Below the pieces are notes generated by a model that saw only the letters and a list, made by a program, of their open reading frames with translations, was not told the DNA's origin and did no database searches. A program made the translations under genes and the position numbers. A stretch of 32,673 nt of DNA from Bacillota bacterium (GTDB taxonomy: Bacteria; Bacillota; Clostridia; Christensenellales; Aristaeellaceae). The stretch is taken from positions 1 to 32,673 of the forward strand of contig JAEYAR010000120.1 in NCBI GenBank assembly GCA_023404715.1, written 5' to 3'. Shown in pieces: positions 8,003 to 15,784 of the stretch; positions within the stretch are counted from its first letter, which is position 1, and the number at the start of each line of letters is the position of its first letter.

Positions 8003-8848
8003 ATGGGCATTCAGTTGATCGTAGATAGTTGCTGTGATTTGACGGAGGAAATGCGCGCGCGTTTCGACGCTAAGACGGCGTACCTTCGCATCATCATCGA
8101 CGACGAGCGGGAGTATGTGGACGACGGTACGGTGGATATCCCGGCATTTATACAGGATATGGCAGCCTCAAAAAAGCACATTCGCTCCGCATGCCCATCC
8201 CCGAACGAATATGCGGCTTTCATGGAGCGAGCGGATGAGAGCATTGTGGTGACCCTTTCCAGCAAGCTGAGCGGGTCGTATAACGCGGCGATGCTCGCGC
8301 GCGACATGGTGCACGAGCATTTCCCGCAAAAGAAGATCCACGTGATCGATTCCAAGAGCGCTTCGGCGGGCGAGGTGCTGCTCGCGATGCTCATCGGTGA
8401 AAAGATCGAGGCGGGCTGCACATTTGAAGAGGTGGTGGAGGCTGCCGAGGCGCGGGCGGCCAAGATGGAGACGATGTTCGTGCTTGAGGATTTGGGCAAC
8501 CTGATCCGCAACGGGCGCATCAACAAGGTGGCGGGCCTTTTGGCGTCGGTGCTCTCTCTGCGGCCCGTGATGCAGGCAAATGACGGCGAGATTGAGGCGT
8601 ATCAGAAGGTTCGCGGCATGCAGAAGGCGCTGCGCGTGATGGCGGATGTGGTATCCGAGCGTCTCGGGGATATCCCGGAGCGCTCTGCGCGGCTCGTCAT
8701 GGCGTTTTGCAACTGCCCGGAGCGCGCGGTGAAGTTCAAGCAGGACCTGCTCGACACCTGTAAGCAGCTTAAAGAGGTCGTCGTCATACCGACGGCGGCG
8801 CTCTCTACGATGTACGCTAACAACGGCGGCGTGATCATCGCTTTTTAA
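8003..8848 (+). CDS. DegV family fatty-acid-binding protein
   Basis: A 281-residue DegV/FakB-type protein. It opens with IQLIVDSCCDLT and holds RSACPSPNEYAA (residues 61-72) and SSKLSGSYNAA (86-96), the family segments that line the fatty-acid carboxylate site. LEDLGNLIRNGRINKVAG in the second domain is also typical. Partners of the FakA kinase deliver bound fatty acid for phosphorylation; no fakA is seen here. I chose ATG 8003, since GGAGG at 7991 is only one base from the upstream ATG at 7997 but seven from this one. It has its own strong promoter and is transcribed alone into the hairpin-rich region. Confidence 0.93.
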   Translation: MGIQLIVDSCCDLTEEMRARFDAKTAYLRIIIDDEREYVDDGTVDIPAFIQDMAASKKHIRSACPSPNEYAAFMERADESIVVTLSSKLSGSYNAAMLARDMVHEHFPQKKIHVIDSKSASAGEVLLAMLIGEKIEAGCTFEEVVEAAEARAAKMETMFVLEDLGNLIRNGRINKVAGLLASVLSLRPVMQANDGEIEAYQKVRGMQKALRVMADVVSERLGDIPERSARLVMAFCNCPERAVKFKQDLLDTCKQLKEVVVIPTAALSTMYANNGGVIIAF

Positions 8849-8857
8849 ATCGGACAA

Positions 8858-8890
8858 TGCCCGAAGGCCGAATTACGTGGCCTTCGGGCT
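8858..8890 (+). repeat. 33-bp direct repeat, copy 1 (hairpin without T tract)
   Basis: Contains the 11-bp perfect stem GCCCGAAGGCC/GGCCTTCGGGC with a 9-base loop. Identical to 9101-9133. It is followed by CTCTGG rather than a T run, so it is a poor terminator. Confidence 0.95.
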
Positions 8891-8892
8891 CT

Positions 8893-9062
8893 GGCCGTCG
8901 ACAAAGTCGACGGCCTCGTGCAAAATGAAGGATCATTTTGCACGAAGATTACGGGAGATGTTTTCCTCCGCAAATGCTACGCATTTGACTACGGAAAACG
9001 CCCCGCCCGACCGGCAAAGCCGGTCGATACGATCCCAGATGAAGGGGAGTCCTCCCCTTCAT
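8893..9062 (+). repeat. Array of five perfect hairpins
   Basis: Five palindromes lie head to tail. 8893-8915 has a 10-bp stem and AAA loop. 8917-8944 has a 12-bp stem and AGGA loop. 8960-8999 has an outer 7-bp stem GTTTTCC/GGAAAAC around an inner 7-bp stem CAAATGC/GCATTTG. 9008-9026 has an 8-bp stem and AAA loop. 9039-9062 has an 11-base arm pair ATGAAGGGGAG/CTCCCCTTCAT. The arms are unrelated between hairpins, but each is free of mismatches. No convincing gene crosses the region. Strand is given as that of the upstream gene; the array itself is symmetric. Confidence 0.9.
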
Positions 9063-9100
9063 GCTTCCCCAACGAAGAGATTCAGTTTTTCAACAGTCTG

Positions 9101-9133
9101 TGCCCGAAGGCCGAATTACGTGGCCTTCGGGCT
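9101..9133 (+). repeat. 33-bp direct repeat, copy 2
   Basis: Identical to 8858-8890, 243 bp further on. Here the hairpin is followed by a T tract and works as a terminator. Confidence 0.95.
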
Positions 9134-9141
9134 TTTTCTTT
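9102..9141 (+). terminator. Strong intrinsic terminator
   Basis: Stem GCCCGAAGGCC/GGCCTTCGGGC followed by TTTTTCTTTT. It ends the degV transcript after the hairpin array. Confidence 0.93.
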
Positions 9142-9142
9142 T

Positions 9143-9173
9143 ATTGCAGCCATAATCTTTGAGTCTCTGCAAT
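9143..9173. promoter_or_regulatory. Inverted repeat ATTGCAG-N17-CTGCAAT
   Basis: A perfect 7-bp inverted repeat in the leader of the secreted-protein gene. The half-site resembles the CCTGCAA motif near 6145-6184. It could be an operator, but seven base pairs may arise by chance. Confidence 0.3.
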
Positions 9174-9232
9174 ATTTTCCATAGCGGAAGCGTTCAATGG
9201 TAAGAGAAAGAACGCATAAGGGAGGAAGACAT

Positions 9233-9913
9233 ATGAGACGGTTGCTCATAAGGGCGATGGGGGCTGCGCTTTGCATGGCGGTGCTGGCGTCGGGCGCCGC
9301 GGCCGAGGTCGTCGGCAGGGACGGCATGAACGGGGACGTTTACATCCACCGCATCCTCGCGCCGAACGGTCAGGAGATTTACTATACCTCCAGGGAAGAG
9401 GAGGCGGGGATGCGGATTGAGGACGTGAACTTCGACGGGGTGAACGACATCGTCGTACCGACAGCGTTAGGAGCGAGCAACTTCTTTTGCGCCTTCTTTG
9501 TCTGGGACGGCGAAGCGTACGTCCGCGCGACGTATAACGCGGGCGACGACGCGGGGCTTGTCAATTTTGAGCTCTATCCGGAGCTGGGCCTCGTCTATAC
9601 CGCTAGCGACGATGGCTCGGCGGGCGCGCTGCACCAGCGGTGCCTATACCGCTGGGAGGGAACGGAGCTGCGCTGCGTACGCATGGCGATCGCTGAGGAA
9701 TACGCGCAGTGGGAATTTGATGAAGAGACCGGCATCAGCACGACGGCATTGGACAACGACCGCATCCACGTGCGCGTGATCGAGACGGTCTATAGCGAAG
9801 CGGATGGAACCACGTACGATGTGCTATGGGAAGAAGTCGTGACGGCCGAGGATTACGACCGCCTCGGCATCGACGAACGAGAGGCGGAGTTCCTCTGGGA
9901 CGGCCTGCGCTGA
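9233..9913 (+). CDS. Secreted protein of unknown function, possibly the 5' part of a split gene
   Basis: A 226-residue product with a clear signal peptide: basic MRRLLIR, a hydrophobic core, and a cleavage site near residue 24 (ASGAAA/E). The mature part holds DVNFDGVND (residues 64-72), an Asp/Asn-rich loop like those of calcium-binding FG-GAP or XAC2610-type exported proteins. The rest is acidic and beta-rich. ATG 9233 is chosen because GGGAGGAA precedes it; an upstream in-frame ATG would spoil the signal peptide. The frame ends at TGA 9911-9913, and the +1 frame continues without a stop for another 320 codons of similar acidic, aromatic character. A frameshift is therefore suspected. Confidence 0.7.
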   Translation: MRRLLIRAMGAALCMAVLASGAAAEVVGRDGMNGDVYIHRILAPNGQEIYYTSREEEAGMRIEDVNFDGVNDIVVPTALGASNFFCAFFVWDGEAYVRATYNAGDDAGLVNFELYPELGLVYTASDDGSAGALHQRCLYRWEGTELRCVRMAIAEEYAQWEFDEETGISTTALDNDRIHVRVIETVYSEADGTTYDVLWEEVVTAEDYDRLGIDEREAEFLWDGLR

Positions 9914-9947
9914 ACGGAGGGAAGCGGACGCGGCCTACGCCTTCACG

Positions 9948-10880
9948 GTGGAGAACACGCACGCGGTTCATGAGGGGGAGGCGCTGCCCAGCCTGCTCAT
10001 CGATACGGGCGGAGATGCGCTCTTTTACACGTATCATGAGGGCGCATCCAGGTCGGCGCTCTATCATGCCGTCAAAGAAGCGGACGGGACGTGGAGCGAC
10101 GTCGACACCATTTATATTGAAAACACGCAGGAATGGGGCGCGGGGGTTCAAGACGGCTACCTTTGTTACAGCTACTGGCTGTGCGATGAGAACGGGAACG
10201 TGCTGGACACCTTTCCATACGCGCCGGTGCCGGTAAGCGCTACGTTTGAGGCGCGCATGCCGCTGGATCGCTTCGATATCGACGCCTTTCCGCTCGTGCC
10301 GGGCGCGCTGAACGGCGAGGCGCTGGGCGAGGTCGCGGGCGCGCTTTTGCCGGAGGGGGATTCGCTCGTTGCGATCGACGTACAGCAAGAAGCGCTCATT
10401 TTGCTGACGGAAGACGCGGCTGGGGAGCGAAGAATCAGCATTTGCGCATGGAACGAAGACGCGGGAGCCTACGCGATGGATACGACGCGGACGCTGCCGA
10501 AGGGCAGCTGGCTGGATACCACGCATCGCGGCGAGGGGGAGATCATCGTCTGCTGGCGGACGGGGCAGGATGAATGCCATTATAGCTTTCAGCGCTGCGA
10601 TGACGCCGTGCGCTGGTCTTTGCAGTGGGGAATGACCCCGAATGGGATGGGATACTTTGGCGCGGGCGAGAACTATGTATTTCACGATGACGAAGGGAGC
10701 GGCCCGACGCGCAACGACGGCCGGTATTACGGCGCGCATCCATGGAGCGACGTCACGGCGCTGGACTTTACGACGTTGCCCCACACCTTTGAAGAGGCGT
10801 TTGCGCAGCTGGATATGCGCGGCTACGCCGTCGTGAACAACCCCAACCCCACTGGCCCGGCAACGGATGAGCGGGCCTAA
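9948..10880 (+). CDS. Acidic beta-rich protein, probable 3' part of the preceding gene
   Basis: An open frame of 310 residues from GTG 9948; the frame is already open before TGA 9911. GGAGGGAA at 9916 is about 24 bases from the GTG, too far for normal initiation, and no other start codon lies between. The product has no signal peptide although its composition (many Asp/Glu, Trp, Tyr, and YTYHEG-, YSYWLCDENGN- and WRTGQDECHYSFQ-type strands) looks extracytoplasmic. The simplest reading is one exported protein of roughly 550 residues broken by a single frame change near 9905-9912. A separate gene started by translational coupling is the alternative. Family not recognised. Confidence 0.55.
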   Translation: MENTHAVHEGEALPSLLIDTGGDALFYTYHEGASRSALYHAVKEADGTWSDVDTIYIENTQEWGAGVQDGYLCYSYWLCDENGNVLDTFPYAPVPVSATFEARMPLDRFDIDAFPLVPGALNGEALGEVAGALLPEGDSLVAIDVQQEALILLTEDAAGERRISICAWNEDAGAYAMDTTRTLPKGSWLDTTHRGEGEIIVCWRTGQDECHYSFQRCDDAVRWSLQWGMTPNGMGYFGAGENYVFHDDEGSGPTRNDGRYYGAHPWSDVTALDFTTLPHTFEEAFAQLDMRGYAVVNNPNPTGPATDERA

Positions 10881-11041
10881 CGCTGGCGATACGCCGTGTA
10901 ATACCGGCGCAGATCCTCGATGGAATAGATCGAATCGCCCCTGGCCTGCAGGGCGTTTTGCGCGTCTGGCGACAGGGTATCGAAGAGCGAGCGGGCCTTG
11001 TCGTCGCGCTCCAGCAGCTCGCTGAGGTCCTTATACTGCAT
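10877..11041 (-). CDS. Small 54-residue conserved-looking protein
   Basis: The short frame runs from ATG 11041 with GGAGGG seven bases upstream to TAG at 10877. The product begins MQYKDLSELLERDDKAR and continues with LSPDAQNALQARG and IEDLRRYYTAYRQR. It is hydrophilic and should be largely helical; no membrane segment or cysteine. The good ribosome site and codon use support a real gene. Its stop codon overlaps the stop of the rightward acidic protein by three bases (convergent). Function unknown; it may be a small regulatory or assembly factor. Confidence 0.7.
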   Translation of the reverse strand: MQYKDLSELLERDDKARSLFDTLSPDAQNALQARGDSIYSIEDLRRYYTAYRQR

Positions 11042-11090
11042 GCATCATCCCTCCGCTTCCAGTATACCCCGGCGATGATAGAACTACGCA

Positions 11091-11119
11091 TTGAAAAATG
11101 CGCCGGACTGTGATACACT
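11091..11119 (+). promoter_or_regulatory. Promoter of the YitT-family gene
   Basis: TTGAAA (11091-11096), 17-bp spacer, TACACT (11114-11119), with TGA directly before the -10 (extended -10). The start codon is 35 bp downstream. Confidence 0.75.
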
Positions 11120-11153
11120 ATTTGCAGAAACTGGAGCGAGCGGGGAATCACAG

Positions 11154-12002
11154 ATGAAAGAAAAGCTGATCTATTTTTCAAAGCTGACGTTGGGCACGCT
11201 GCTGGTCACCATCGGCGTCTACTTTTTTAAATTTCCTAATCATTTTTCTACGGGCGGCGTCAGCGGCCTGGCGGTCATCCTCGGCGCGGTGGTGCCGAAC
11301 ATGACGCCGGGCACGATTCAGCTCATTCTCAACGCGGCGCTGCTCGTCATCGGGTTTTCCGCGCTGGGCGGCAAATTCGGCCTTTCGACGGCCTATGCGA
11401 GCATGCTCATGTCCGGCATTACGTTCGTTCTGGAGCGCGTGTATCCCATGGCCGCGCCGTTTACCGACGAGCCGCTGCTGGAGCTCGTGTTCGCGGTCAT
11501 GCTGCCGGCGTTTGGGTCGGCGATCCTCTTTAACATGAACGCTTCGACGGGCGGAACGGACATCGTGGCCATGCTGCTGCGCAAATACACGCGCATGGAC
11601 ATCGGCCGCGCGCTGCTGCTGACGGACGTGTTCATCGTCGTCGCGGCGACGGCGGTGTTTGGCATGAAGACGGGCCTTTTCTCGCTGCTCGGCCTGGGCA
11701 TGAAATCGCTGATGGTCGACGGGGTGATCGAGAACATCAACCTGTGTAAGTTTTTTACCATCATGACGGAGCATCCGGACCCTGTCTGCCGGTTCATCGT
11801 CAACGAGCTGAACCGGGGTGCGACGACCTACGACGGCGAGGGCGCGTTTACGCATAAGAAGCGCAAGATCATCGTTACCGTGGTCACGCGCGGGCAGGCC
11901 GTGCGCCTGCGCCAGCACGTCAAGGCGATCGACCCGCACGCGTTCATGCTCATCACCAATACGAGCGAGATCATCGGCAAAGGGTTCCGTGCTGAAAATT
12001 AA
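11154..12002 (+). CDS. YitT family membrane protein (YitT + DUF2179)
   Basis: A 282-residue integral membrane protein. Five to six hydrophobic helices lie in residues about 8-195, including the family segments FKFPNHFSTGGVSGLA and MNASTGGTDIVAMLL. The C-terminal cytoplasmic DUF2179 domain (about 205-282) has GATTYDGEGAFTHKKRKI, VVTRGQAVRLRQHVKAIDP and the final TNTSEIIGKGF. The family is widespread in Firmicutes as a putative transporter; substrates are not settled. The start is ATG 11154 with GGGGA upstream. Its stop overlaps the stop of the leftward hydrolase gene by three bases, leaving no room for a terminator between them. Confidence 0.93.
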   Translation: MKEKLIYFSKLTLGTLLVTIGVYFFKFPNHFSTGGVSGLAVILGAVVPNMTPGTIQLILNAALLVIGFSALGGKFGLSTAYASMLMSGITFVLERVYPMAAPFTDEPLLELVFAVMLPAFGSAILFNMNASTGGTDIVAMLLRKYTRMDIGRALLLTDVFIVVAATAVFGMKTGLFSLLGLGMKSLMVDGVIENINLCKFFTIMTEHPDPVCRFIVNELNRGATTYDGEGAFTHKKRKIIVTVVTRGQAVRLRQHVKAIDPHAFMLITNTSEIIGKGFRAEN

Positions 12003-13249
12003 AGGCTTTGCGGGAGCCATCCCAGCGCCTTCATGTGCGCCGCGACCGGCGCGTGAAGGCGCTTGTCTTTTTGGTAGACATAGTGAATGGACGAATAGAC
12101 GGCACGCGTGCGCGATCCCTCCGGCCAGGGGAAAGCGCCCGCAAAATCCGGGTCGAGGCCATAGTCGCCCTCGCTTTTTCCGGGCGGCGGCACGAGCGTA
12201 GTGATGCGGTTGTGGCAGCGGTTGCCCAGGAAGAGGGTGAAGATTCCGCGCCGCGGATCCACCGCCAGGTGATTCCCCGTAAAACCGCTGAGGCCGAAGG
12301 CGCCCTTGCCCATGTAGACCGGCACCTCGCTGAGACGCTGCACAGGGTGCTTCGTGAAGCAAAGATATCCCAGATACTGTACAAACGTGCCGTCGCCATT
12401 CGGACGGCCCGTCCGGTTCAGCCCGATTTCACGCACGCGCACGAGCGGCAAAATGTCGCCCCTCAGCAGCGCCTGGGCAAAGCGCACCATATCGCCAAGC
12501 GTGCTGAAGAGCCCGGCGTGGCCGGTGAGCGCCCTGCCTGCGCGGCCGAGGAGGCGCGCCTTCGGGTCATGCGGCGTGCCGGGCGGCGCGTCGGTGCGCA
12601 CCAGCGCGCGCATACCCAGTAGCCGGTGCTCGTAGTTGTAGTTGGCGCAGTCGTCCAGGCGCTCTTGGGGGACGCTGCAAAACGTCTCGCGCATGCCCGC
12701 GGGGCGCAGAATGGTCTTTTGAATGTATTCATAGAGGCTCATGCCTGCGCGCGCTTCGACGACGTAGCCCAGGACGAGCGCGTTCATGTCGGAATAGAGC
12801 TTGACGGGCGGGGGCGAGGCGGGCGCGATGTTCAATACGAGCGAAAGCGCCTCGCTTTGCGTTTGCTGCGCATCGATGCGCTCGCTGGACTGCAGATGCG
12901 CACAAAAAGACAGCACGTCGCCGACGGATACGCCCCTCAGATGCACAAAGCGCGGGTCCACTTCGCCCACAGCCTCGCCCAGCGAAAGGCGGCCGTCCTC
13001 GCACAGGCGCAGCACGCACAGGCAGGTGAAGAGCTTGGTGAGCGAGGCGAGGTCGTAGAGCGTGCGCTCCGTCAGGGGGCGGACGCAGGGGACGAACACG
13101 CCCGATTCGTTGAGAAGCACCTCCTGTGCGTTCCCGACCGTGAGGCTTTGGTGCTCGTCCGCGGTACCGTACGCCACGCTGAGGCCCGTAAGCATCTTGT
13201 TTTGATGAACGAGATAGGACATGGATTGCTTAAGCGCGTCGGTAGGCAT
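11999..13249 (-). CDS. Serine hydrolase, class C beta-lactamase/EstB fold
   Basis: A 416-residue member of the beta-lactamase (PF00144) superfamily. The nucleophile motif is S69-L-T-K72 in LASLTKLF, the tyrosine motif is Y152-S-D in YSDMNALVLGYVVE, and GHAGLFST with a late GLSGFTG segment completes the usual pattern. No signal peptide is visible, so an intracellular esterase or amidase, or a D-amino-acid peptide hydrolase, is more likely than a secreted beta-lactamase. I trimmed the open frame to ATG 13249, where AAGGAG lies upstream. It has its own consensus-like promoter and is divergent from an M20 peptidase gene, which may act on related peptides. Confidence 0.88.
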   Translation of the reverse strand: MPTDALKQSMSYLVHQNKMLTGLSVAYGTADEHQSLTVGNAQEVLLNESGVFVPCVRPLTERTLYDLASLTKLFTCLCVLRLCEDGRLSLGEAVGEVDPRFVHLRGVSVGDVLSFCAHLQSSERIDAQQTQSEALSLVLNIAPASPPPVKLYSDMNALVLGYVVEARAGMSLYEYIQKTILRPAGMRETFCSVPQERLDDCANYNYEHRLLGMRALVRTDAPPGTPHDPKARLLGRAGRALTGHAGLFSTLGDMVRFAQALLRGDILPLVRVREIGLNRTGRPNGDGTFVQYLGYLCFTKHPVQRLSEVPVYMGKGAFGLSGFTGNHLAVDPRRGIFTLFLGNRCHNRITTLVPPPGKSEGDYGLDPDFAGAFPWPEGSRTRAVYSSIHYVYQKDKRLHAPVAAHMKALGWLPQSL

Positions 13250-13304
13250 CCTGATCTCCTTTCGCTTGACAAAGGCGCTTTGTGTGTATGCGCTGTAGAA
13301 CCCC

Positions 13305-13333
13305 ATTATAGGCGAAATGCGCCGCCCTATCAA
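13305..13333 (-). promoter_or_regulatory. Sigma-A promoter of the serine hydrolase
   Basis: Minus strand: TTGATA (13328-13333), 17-bp spacer, TATAAT (13305-13310). The leader is about 50 nt. Confidence 0.85.
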
Positions 13334-13410
13334 GGGAGGAGGCAGGATTTGTGTCGATACAAGGCGAATCAAAAGGAAAGATTTGAGCGTATTGAACGGA
13401 GGTTTGTACC

Positions 13411-14562
13411 ATGCAGAAGGAACTTTGCGAGGCGGCGCTTGCCTATATCGACGCGACGCAGGCGGAATTGATCGACCTGCTCGCACGGCTATGCGCGATC
13501 CCCGCGCCCTCAAACCACGAGGAGCAGCGCGCTGCGTTCGTCAAGGAATGGCTGGAGCGGGCGGGCGCACAGGGCGTGTACATCGACGAGGCGCTGAACG
13601 TCGTCTACCCCGTCGGGCTGGAAGAAAGCGAGCGCCTCGTGATCTTCATGGCGCATACGGATACGGTATTCCCGGACCTGGAGCCCATGCCGCTACGCGT
13701 GGAGGGGGACGTCATGTATTGCCCGGGCGTGGGCGACGACACGGCCAACCTCGCCGTGCTGATGCTCATCGCGCGTTACGTTGCGCAGCATGCGCTTCGG
13801 CCGCGCACGGGCGTGCTCTTTGTGGCCAACGCGGGCGAGGAAGGGCTCGGCAACCTCAAAGGCAGCCGCGCGATCATGGAGCGCTACGGCGGCCAGGTGG
13901 AGGCGTTTGTCTCGCTCGACACGACGATCGACTCGCTGAGCGATACGGCGGTCGGCTCAGCGCGCTACCGCGTGACGGCGTTTACAAAGGGCGGGCATAG
14001 CTTTTCGAACTTTGGAAGCCCAAATGCGATCCACGCGCTCTCGCAGATCGTCTGCGCGCTATACGGGCAGGCCATCCCGCATACGGCGGACGGCGGTAGC
14101 ATCACGACCTATAACGTCGGGCTGATCGAGGGCGGAACGTCGGTTAACACCATCGCGCAGGAGGCCTCCTTGCTCTACGAGTACAGGTCCACTTCGCGCC
14201 GGTGCCTCGCGGAGATGGAAAGCTCGTTTTACAGCGTCCTTGAGGCGTTCGGCGCGCGGGGGATCGACGTGACCGTGGAGACGATCGGCGAGCGGCCCTG
14301 CACGGGCGACGTGGACCCTGCGCGGCAAGCGGCGCTCGCCGACAGATGTCTGGAGGCGATCGAGCGGGCAACGGGCAAGCGTGTGCCTACAGGCGCGGCC
14401 TCGACCGACTGCAATATACCGCTCTCCATGGGCATCCCCGCGGTCTGCTTTGGCGTATACGAGGGCGGCGGCGCGCATACCCGCGAGGAATGGGTGCGCC
14501 TTTCCTCCCTGCGCGCGGGCATGCGGGCTGCGATGGACGTCGTATTGTCCTATTTCGAGTGA
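13411..14562 (+). CDS. M20 family metallopeptidase (PepT-like)
   Basis: A 383-residue zinc-dependent exopeptidase or deacylase. Metal ligands and catalytic residues are visible: FMAHTDTVF (H82, catalytic D84), PGVGDDTANLA (bridging Asp in 109-110), ANAGEEGLGN (E143 catalytic base, E144 ligand), FVSLDTT (Asp ligand) and GGGAHTREEW (C-terminal His). The dimerisation domain lies between about 185 and 290 with GGHSFSNFGSPNAIHAL. The closest named type is peptidase T-like, releasing N-terminal residues from short peptides, or a related amidohydrolase; the substrate is not decided. ATG 13411 has GGAGGT upstream. Divergent from the serine hydrolase. Confidence 0.9.
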   Translation: MQKELCEAALAYIDATQAELIDLLARLCAIPAPSNHEEQRAAFVKEWLERAGAQGVYIDEALNVVYPVGLEESERLVIFMAHTDTVFPDLEPMPLRVEGDVMYCPGVGDDTANLAVLMLIARYVAQHALRPRTGVLFVANAGEEGLGNLKGSRAIMERYGGQVEAFVSLDTTIDSLSDTAVGSARYRVTAFTKGGHSFSNFGSPNAIHALSQIVCALYGQAIPHTADGGSITTYNVGLIEGGTSVNTIAQEASLLYEYRSTSRRCLAEMESSFYSVLEAFGARGIDVTVETIGERPCTGDVDPARQAALADRCLEAIERATGKRVPTGAASTDCNIPLSMGIPAVCFGVYEGGGAHTREEWVRLSSLRAGMRAAMDVVLSYFE

Positions 14563-14625
14563 GGGGTGAGGGCTATTTCAGGATTGCAATCGAAACGCAA
14601 AGACGATAGGGGGAAACAAAGCATC

Positions 14626-15000
14626 ATGCAGATAAAGGTATCCATCGAAAACGGCCATCCAATCGCCGTCGTGCGCGGCGCGGAGGGTGAAAAGATCATC
14701 GTGGATACGCAATCGGCGTTGGATCTTATCATGACGATTCAGTATGCGCATCAGGCGGACCGAATCGCTCTGGACAAAAACGCGATAGAGGATGCGTTTT
14801 TCATCCTCAGCACGGGGATGGCCGGGGAGGTCCTGCAAAAATTTATCAACTACGGCGTCAAGGCAGCGATATATGGCGACTATTCGCACTATACCAGCAA
14901 GCCGCTGAAGGATTTCATCCGCGAGAGCAACCGGGGAAACGACTTTTTCTTCGTCCCGGACGAGATAGAGGCCGTCCGCAGGCTGGGGATGGTGAGATGA
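14626..15000 (+). CDS. DUF4180 domain protein
   Basis: A 124-residue single-domain protein matching the DUF4180 pattern: EGEKIIVDTQSALDLIMT at the start, then DRIALDKNAIEDAFFILSTG, GEVLQKFINYGVKAAIYGDY and NRGNDFFFVPDEIEAVRRL. The mixed alpha/beta order resembles STAS-like folds. The biochemical role of the family is not known. The start at 14626 is preferred because AGGGGGAA precedes it; the frame is open 20 codons further up without a site. It lies 63 bp after the M20 peptidase stop and may be co-transcribed with it. A GC-rich hairpin follows. Confidence 0.85.
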   Translation: MQIKVSIENGHPIAVVRGAEGEKIIVDTQSALDLIMTIQYAHQADRIALDKNAIEDAFFILSTGMAGEVLQKFINYGVKAAIYGDYSHYTSKPLKDFIRESNRGNDFFFVPDEIEAVRRLGMVR

Positions 15001-15004
15001 ACGC

Positions 15005-15027
15005 CGCCGCAACCGCCGGTTGCGGCG
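15005..15027 (+). other. GC-rich hairpin after the DUF4180 gene
   Basis: Perfect 10-bp stem CGCCGCAACC/GGTTGCGGCG with a 3-base GCC loop, starting four bases after the stop codon. There is no T tract, so it may be a partial or factor-assisted terminator or an mRNA stabiliser. Confidence 0.6.
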
Positions 15028-15094
15028 AGGGCAAGCGCGCGTGGATGGCGCGGCCGTGCCGCACGGTGTACAATGAACCCAGGAGGCGATACAT

Positions 15095-15772
15095 ATGGCA
15101 TGGACGGGACGGATCGCCGCGCTGCGAAAGGCGCGCGGCATGACGCAGGAGCAGCTCGCCGAGCGCCTGGGGGTTACGCGCCAGGCTGTGGCCAAATGGG
15201 AGGGGGAACTGGGCTGCCCGGACATCGACAGTCTGCTCGCGCTCAGCGATTGCCTGGGCGTTAGCTTAGACGCGCTGCTGCGCGGCGCGCAGATGGAATG
15301 TTTGGGGAAACGCCCGGGGGACGGCCAGGGCGCCGCATCGGACTGGCTCCCTTTTCTGCTGCGCGCCAAGCGCGCGACCTATGCGGCGGGCAGCGGGCAG
15401 GCGCCCGCGAGCAGGCCGCAGTCGCACGACCTGCGGTATGAAGAGGGAAATCTGCTGTACATCGACACATACCTGGGGGGCGAGCGCTTCGTCGGCGAGG
15501 AGGCCGTCTGGCGGGACGGACAGCCCGTCTGGTCGATGAACTATGCGGGGCGCGTGGTGGAGGAGGGGTTCTCAGGCCCCTTCCTCAAGGCGGCGCTGAT
15601 GCGCGTGCCCGAGGAAATGCCTTTCCGGGGGCCTGCCCTCTATCGGGAAGGGGAGATGACGTATCATTGCAGCGCGCAGGGGGACTGGCGCTGGTTTCAC
15701 GGGCGCGAGGAAATCTTTCTTTGTCGGCGCATGAATTACGAATGCCGGTTTCACGGCGGGGTGATCGTTTGA
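15095..15772 (+). CDS. XRE-family HTH protein with DUF5680-like C-terminal domain
   Basis: A 225-residue regulator. Residues 4-62 form a canonical Xre/Cro helix-turn-helix (LRKARGMTQEQLAERLGVTR, QAVAKWEGELGCPDIDSL). From about residue 82, WLPFLLRAKRATYAAG, LRYEEGNLLYIDTYLGGERF and the WSMNYAG/GFLKAALMRVP-type segments match DUF5680, which is often fused to Xre domains and may sense a ligand or another protein. The start ATG has AGGAGG eight bases upstream. The 3' end meets the leftward AraC gene after 12 bp. Targets unknown. Confidence 0.88.
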   Translation: MAWTGRIAALRKARGMTQEQLAERLGVTRQAVAKWEGELGCPDIDSLLALSDCLGVSLDALLRGAQMECLGKRPGDGQGAASDWLPFLLRAKRATYAAGSGQAPASRPQSHDLRYEEGNLLYIDTYLGGERFVGEEAVWRDGQPVWSMNYAGRVVEEGFSGPFLKAALMRVPEEMPFRGPALYREGEMTYHCSAQGDWRWFHGREEIFLCRRMNYECRFHGGVIV

Positions 15773-15784
15773 CGCGAGGGCGCT

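Noticed and set aside
8858..9141. CRISPR array
   Set aside because: The palindromes differ in sequence and spacing; there is no repeated unit with unique spacers and no cas gene.
8877..9184. Two overlapping open frames of 88-92 codons across the hairpin array
   Set aside because: They are by-products of palindromic GC-rich sequence: no ribosome site, two frames equally open, and low-complexity translations.
9900..9915. Programmed +1 frameshift of the release-factor-2 type
   Set aside because: No internal Shine-Dalgarno at the correct distance and no slippery CTT before TGA; a simple frame error is more likely.
13342..13380. Near-palindrome TTGTGTCGATACAA as an operator
   Set aside because: The central bases do not match symmetrically and the length is too short to stand out from chance.
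15046..15074. Promoter before the XRE-DUF5680 gene (TACAAT at 15069)
   Set aside because: No acceptable -35 and the start would leave almost no leader before the ribosome site.
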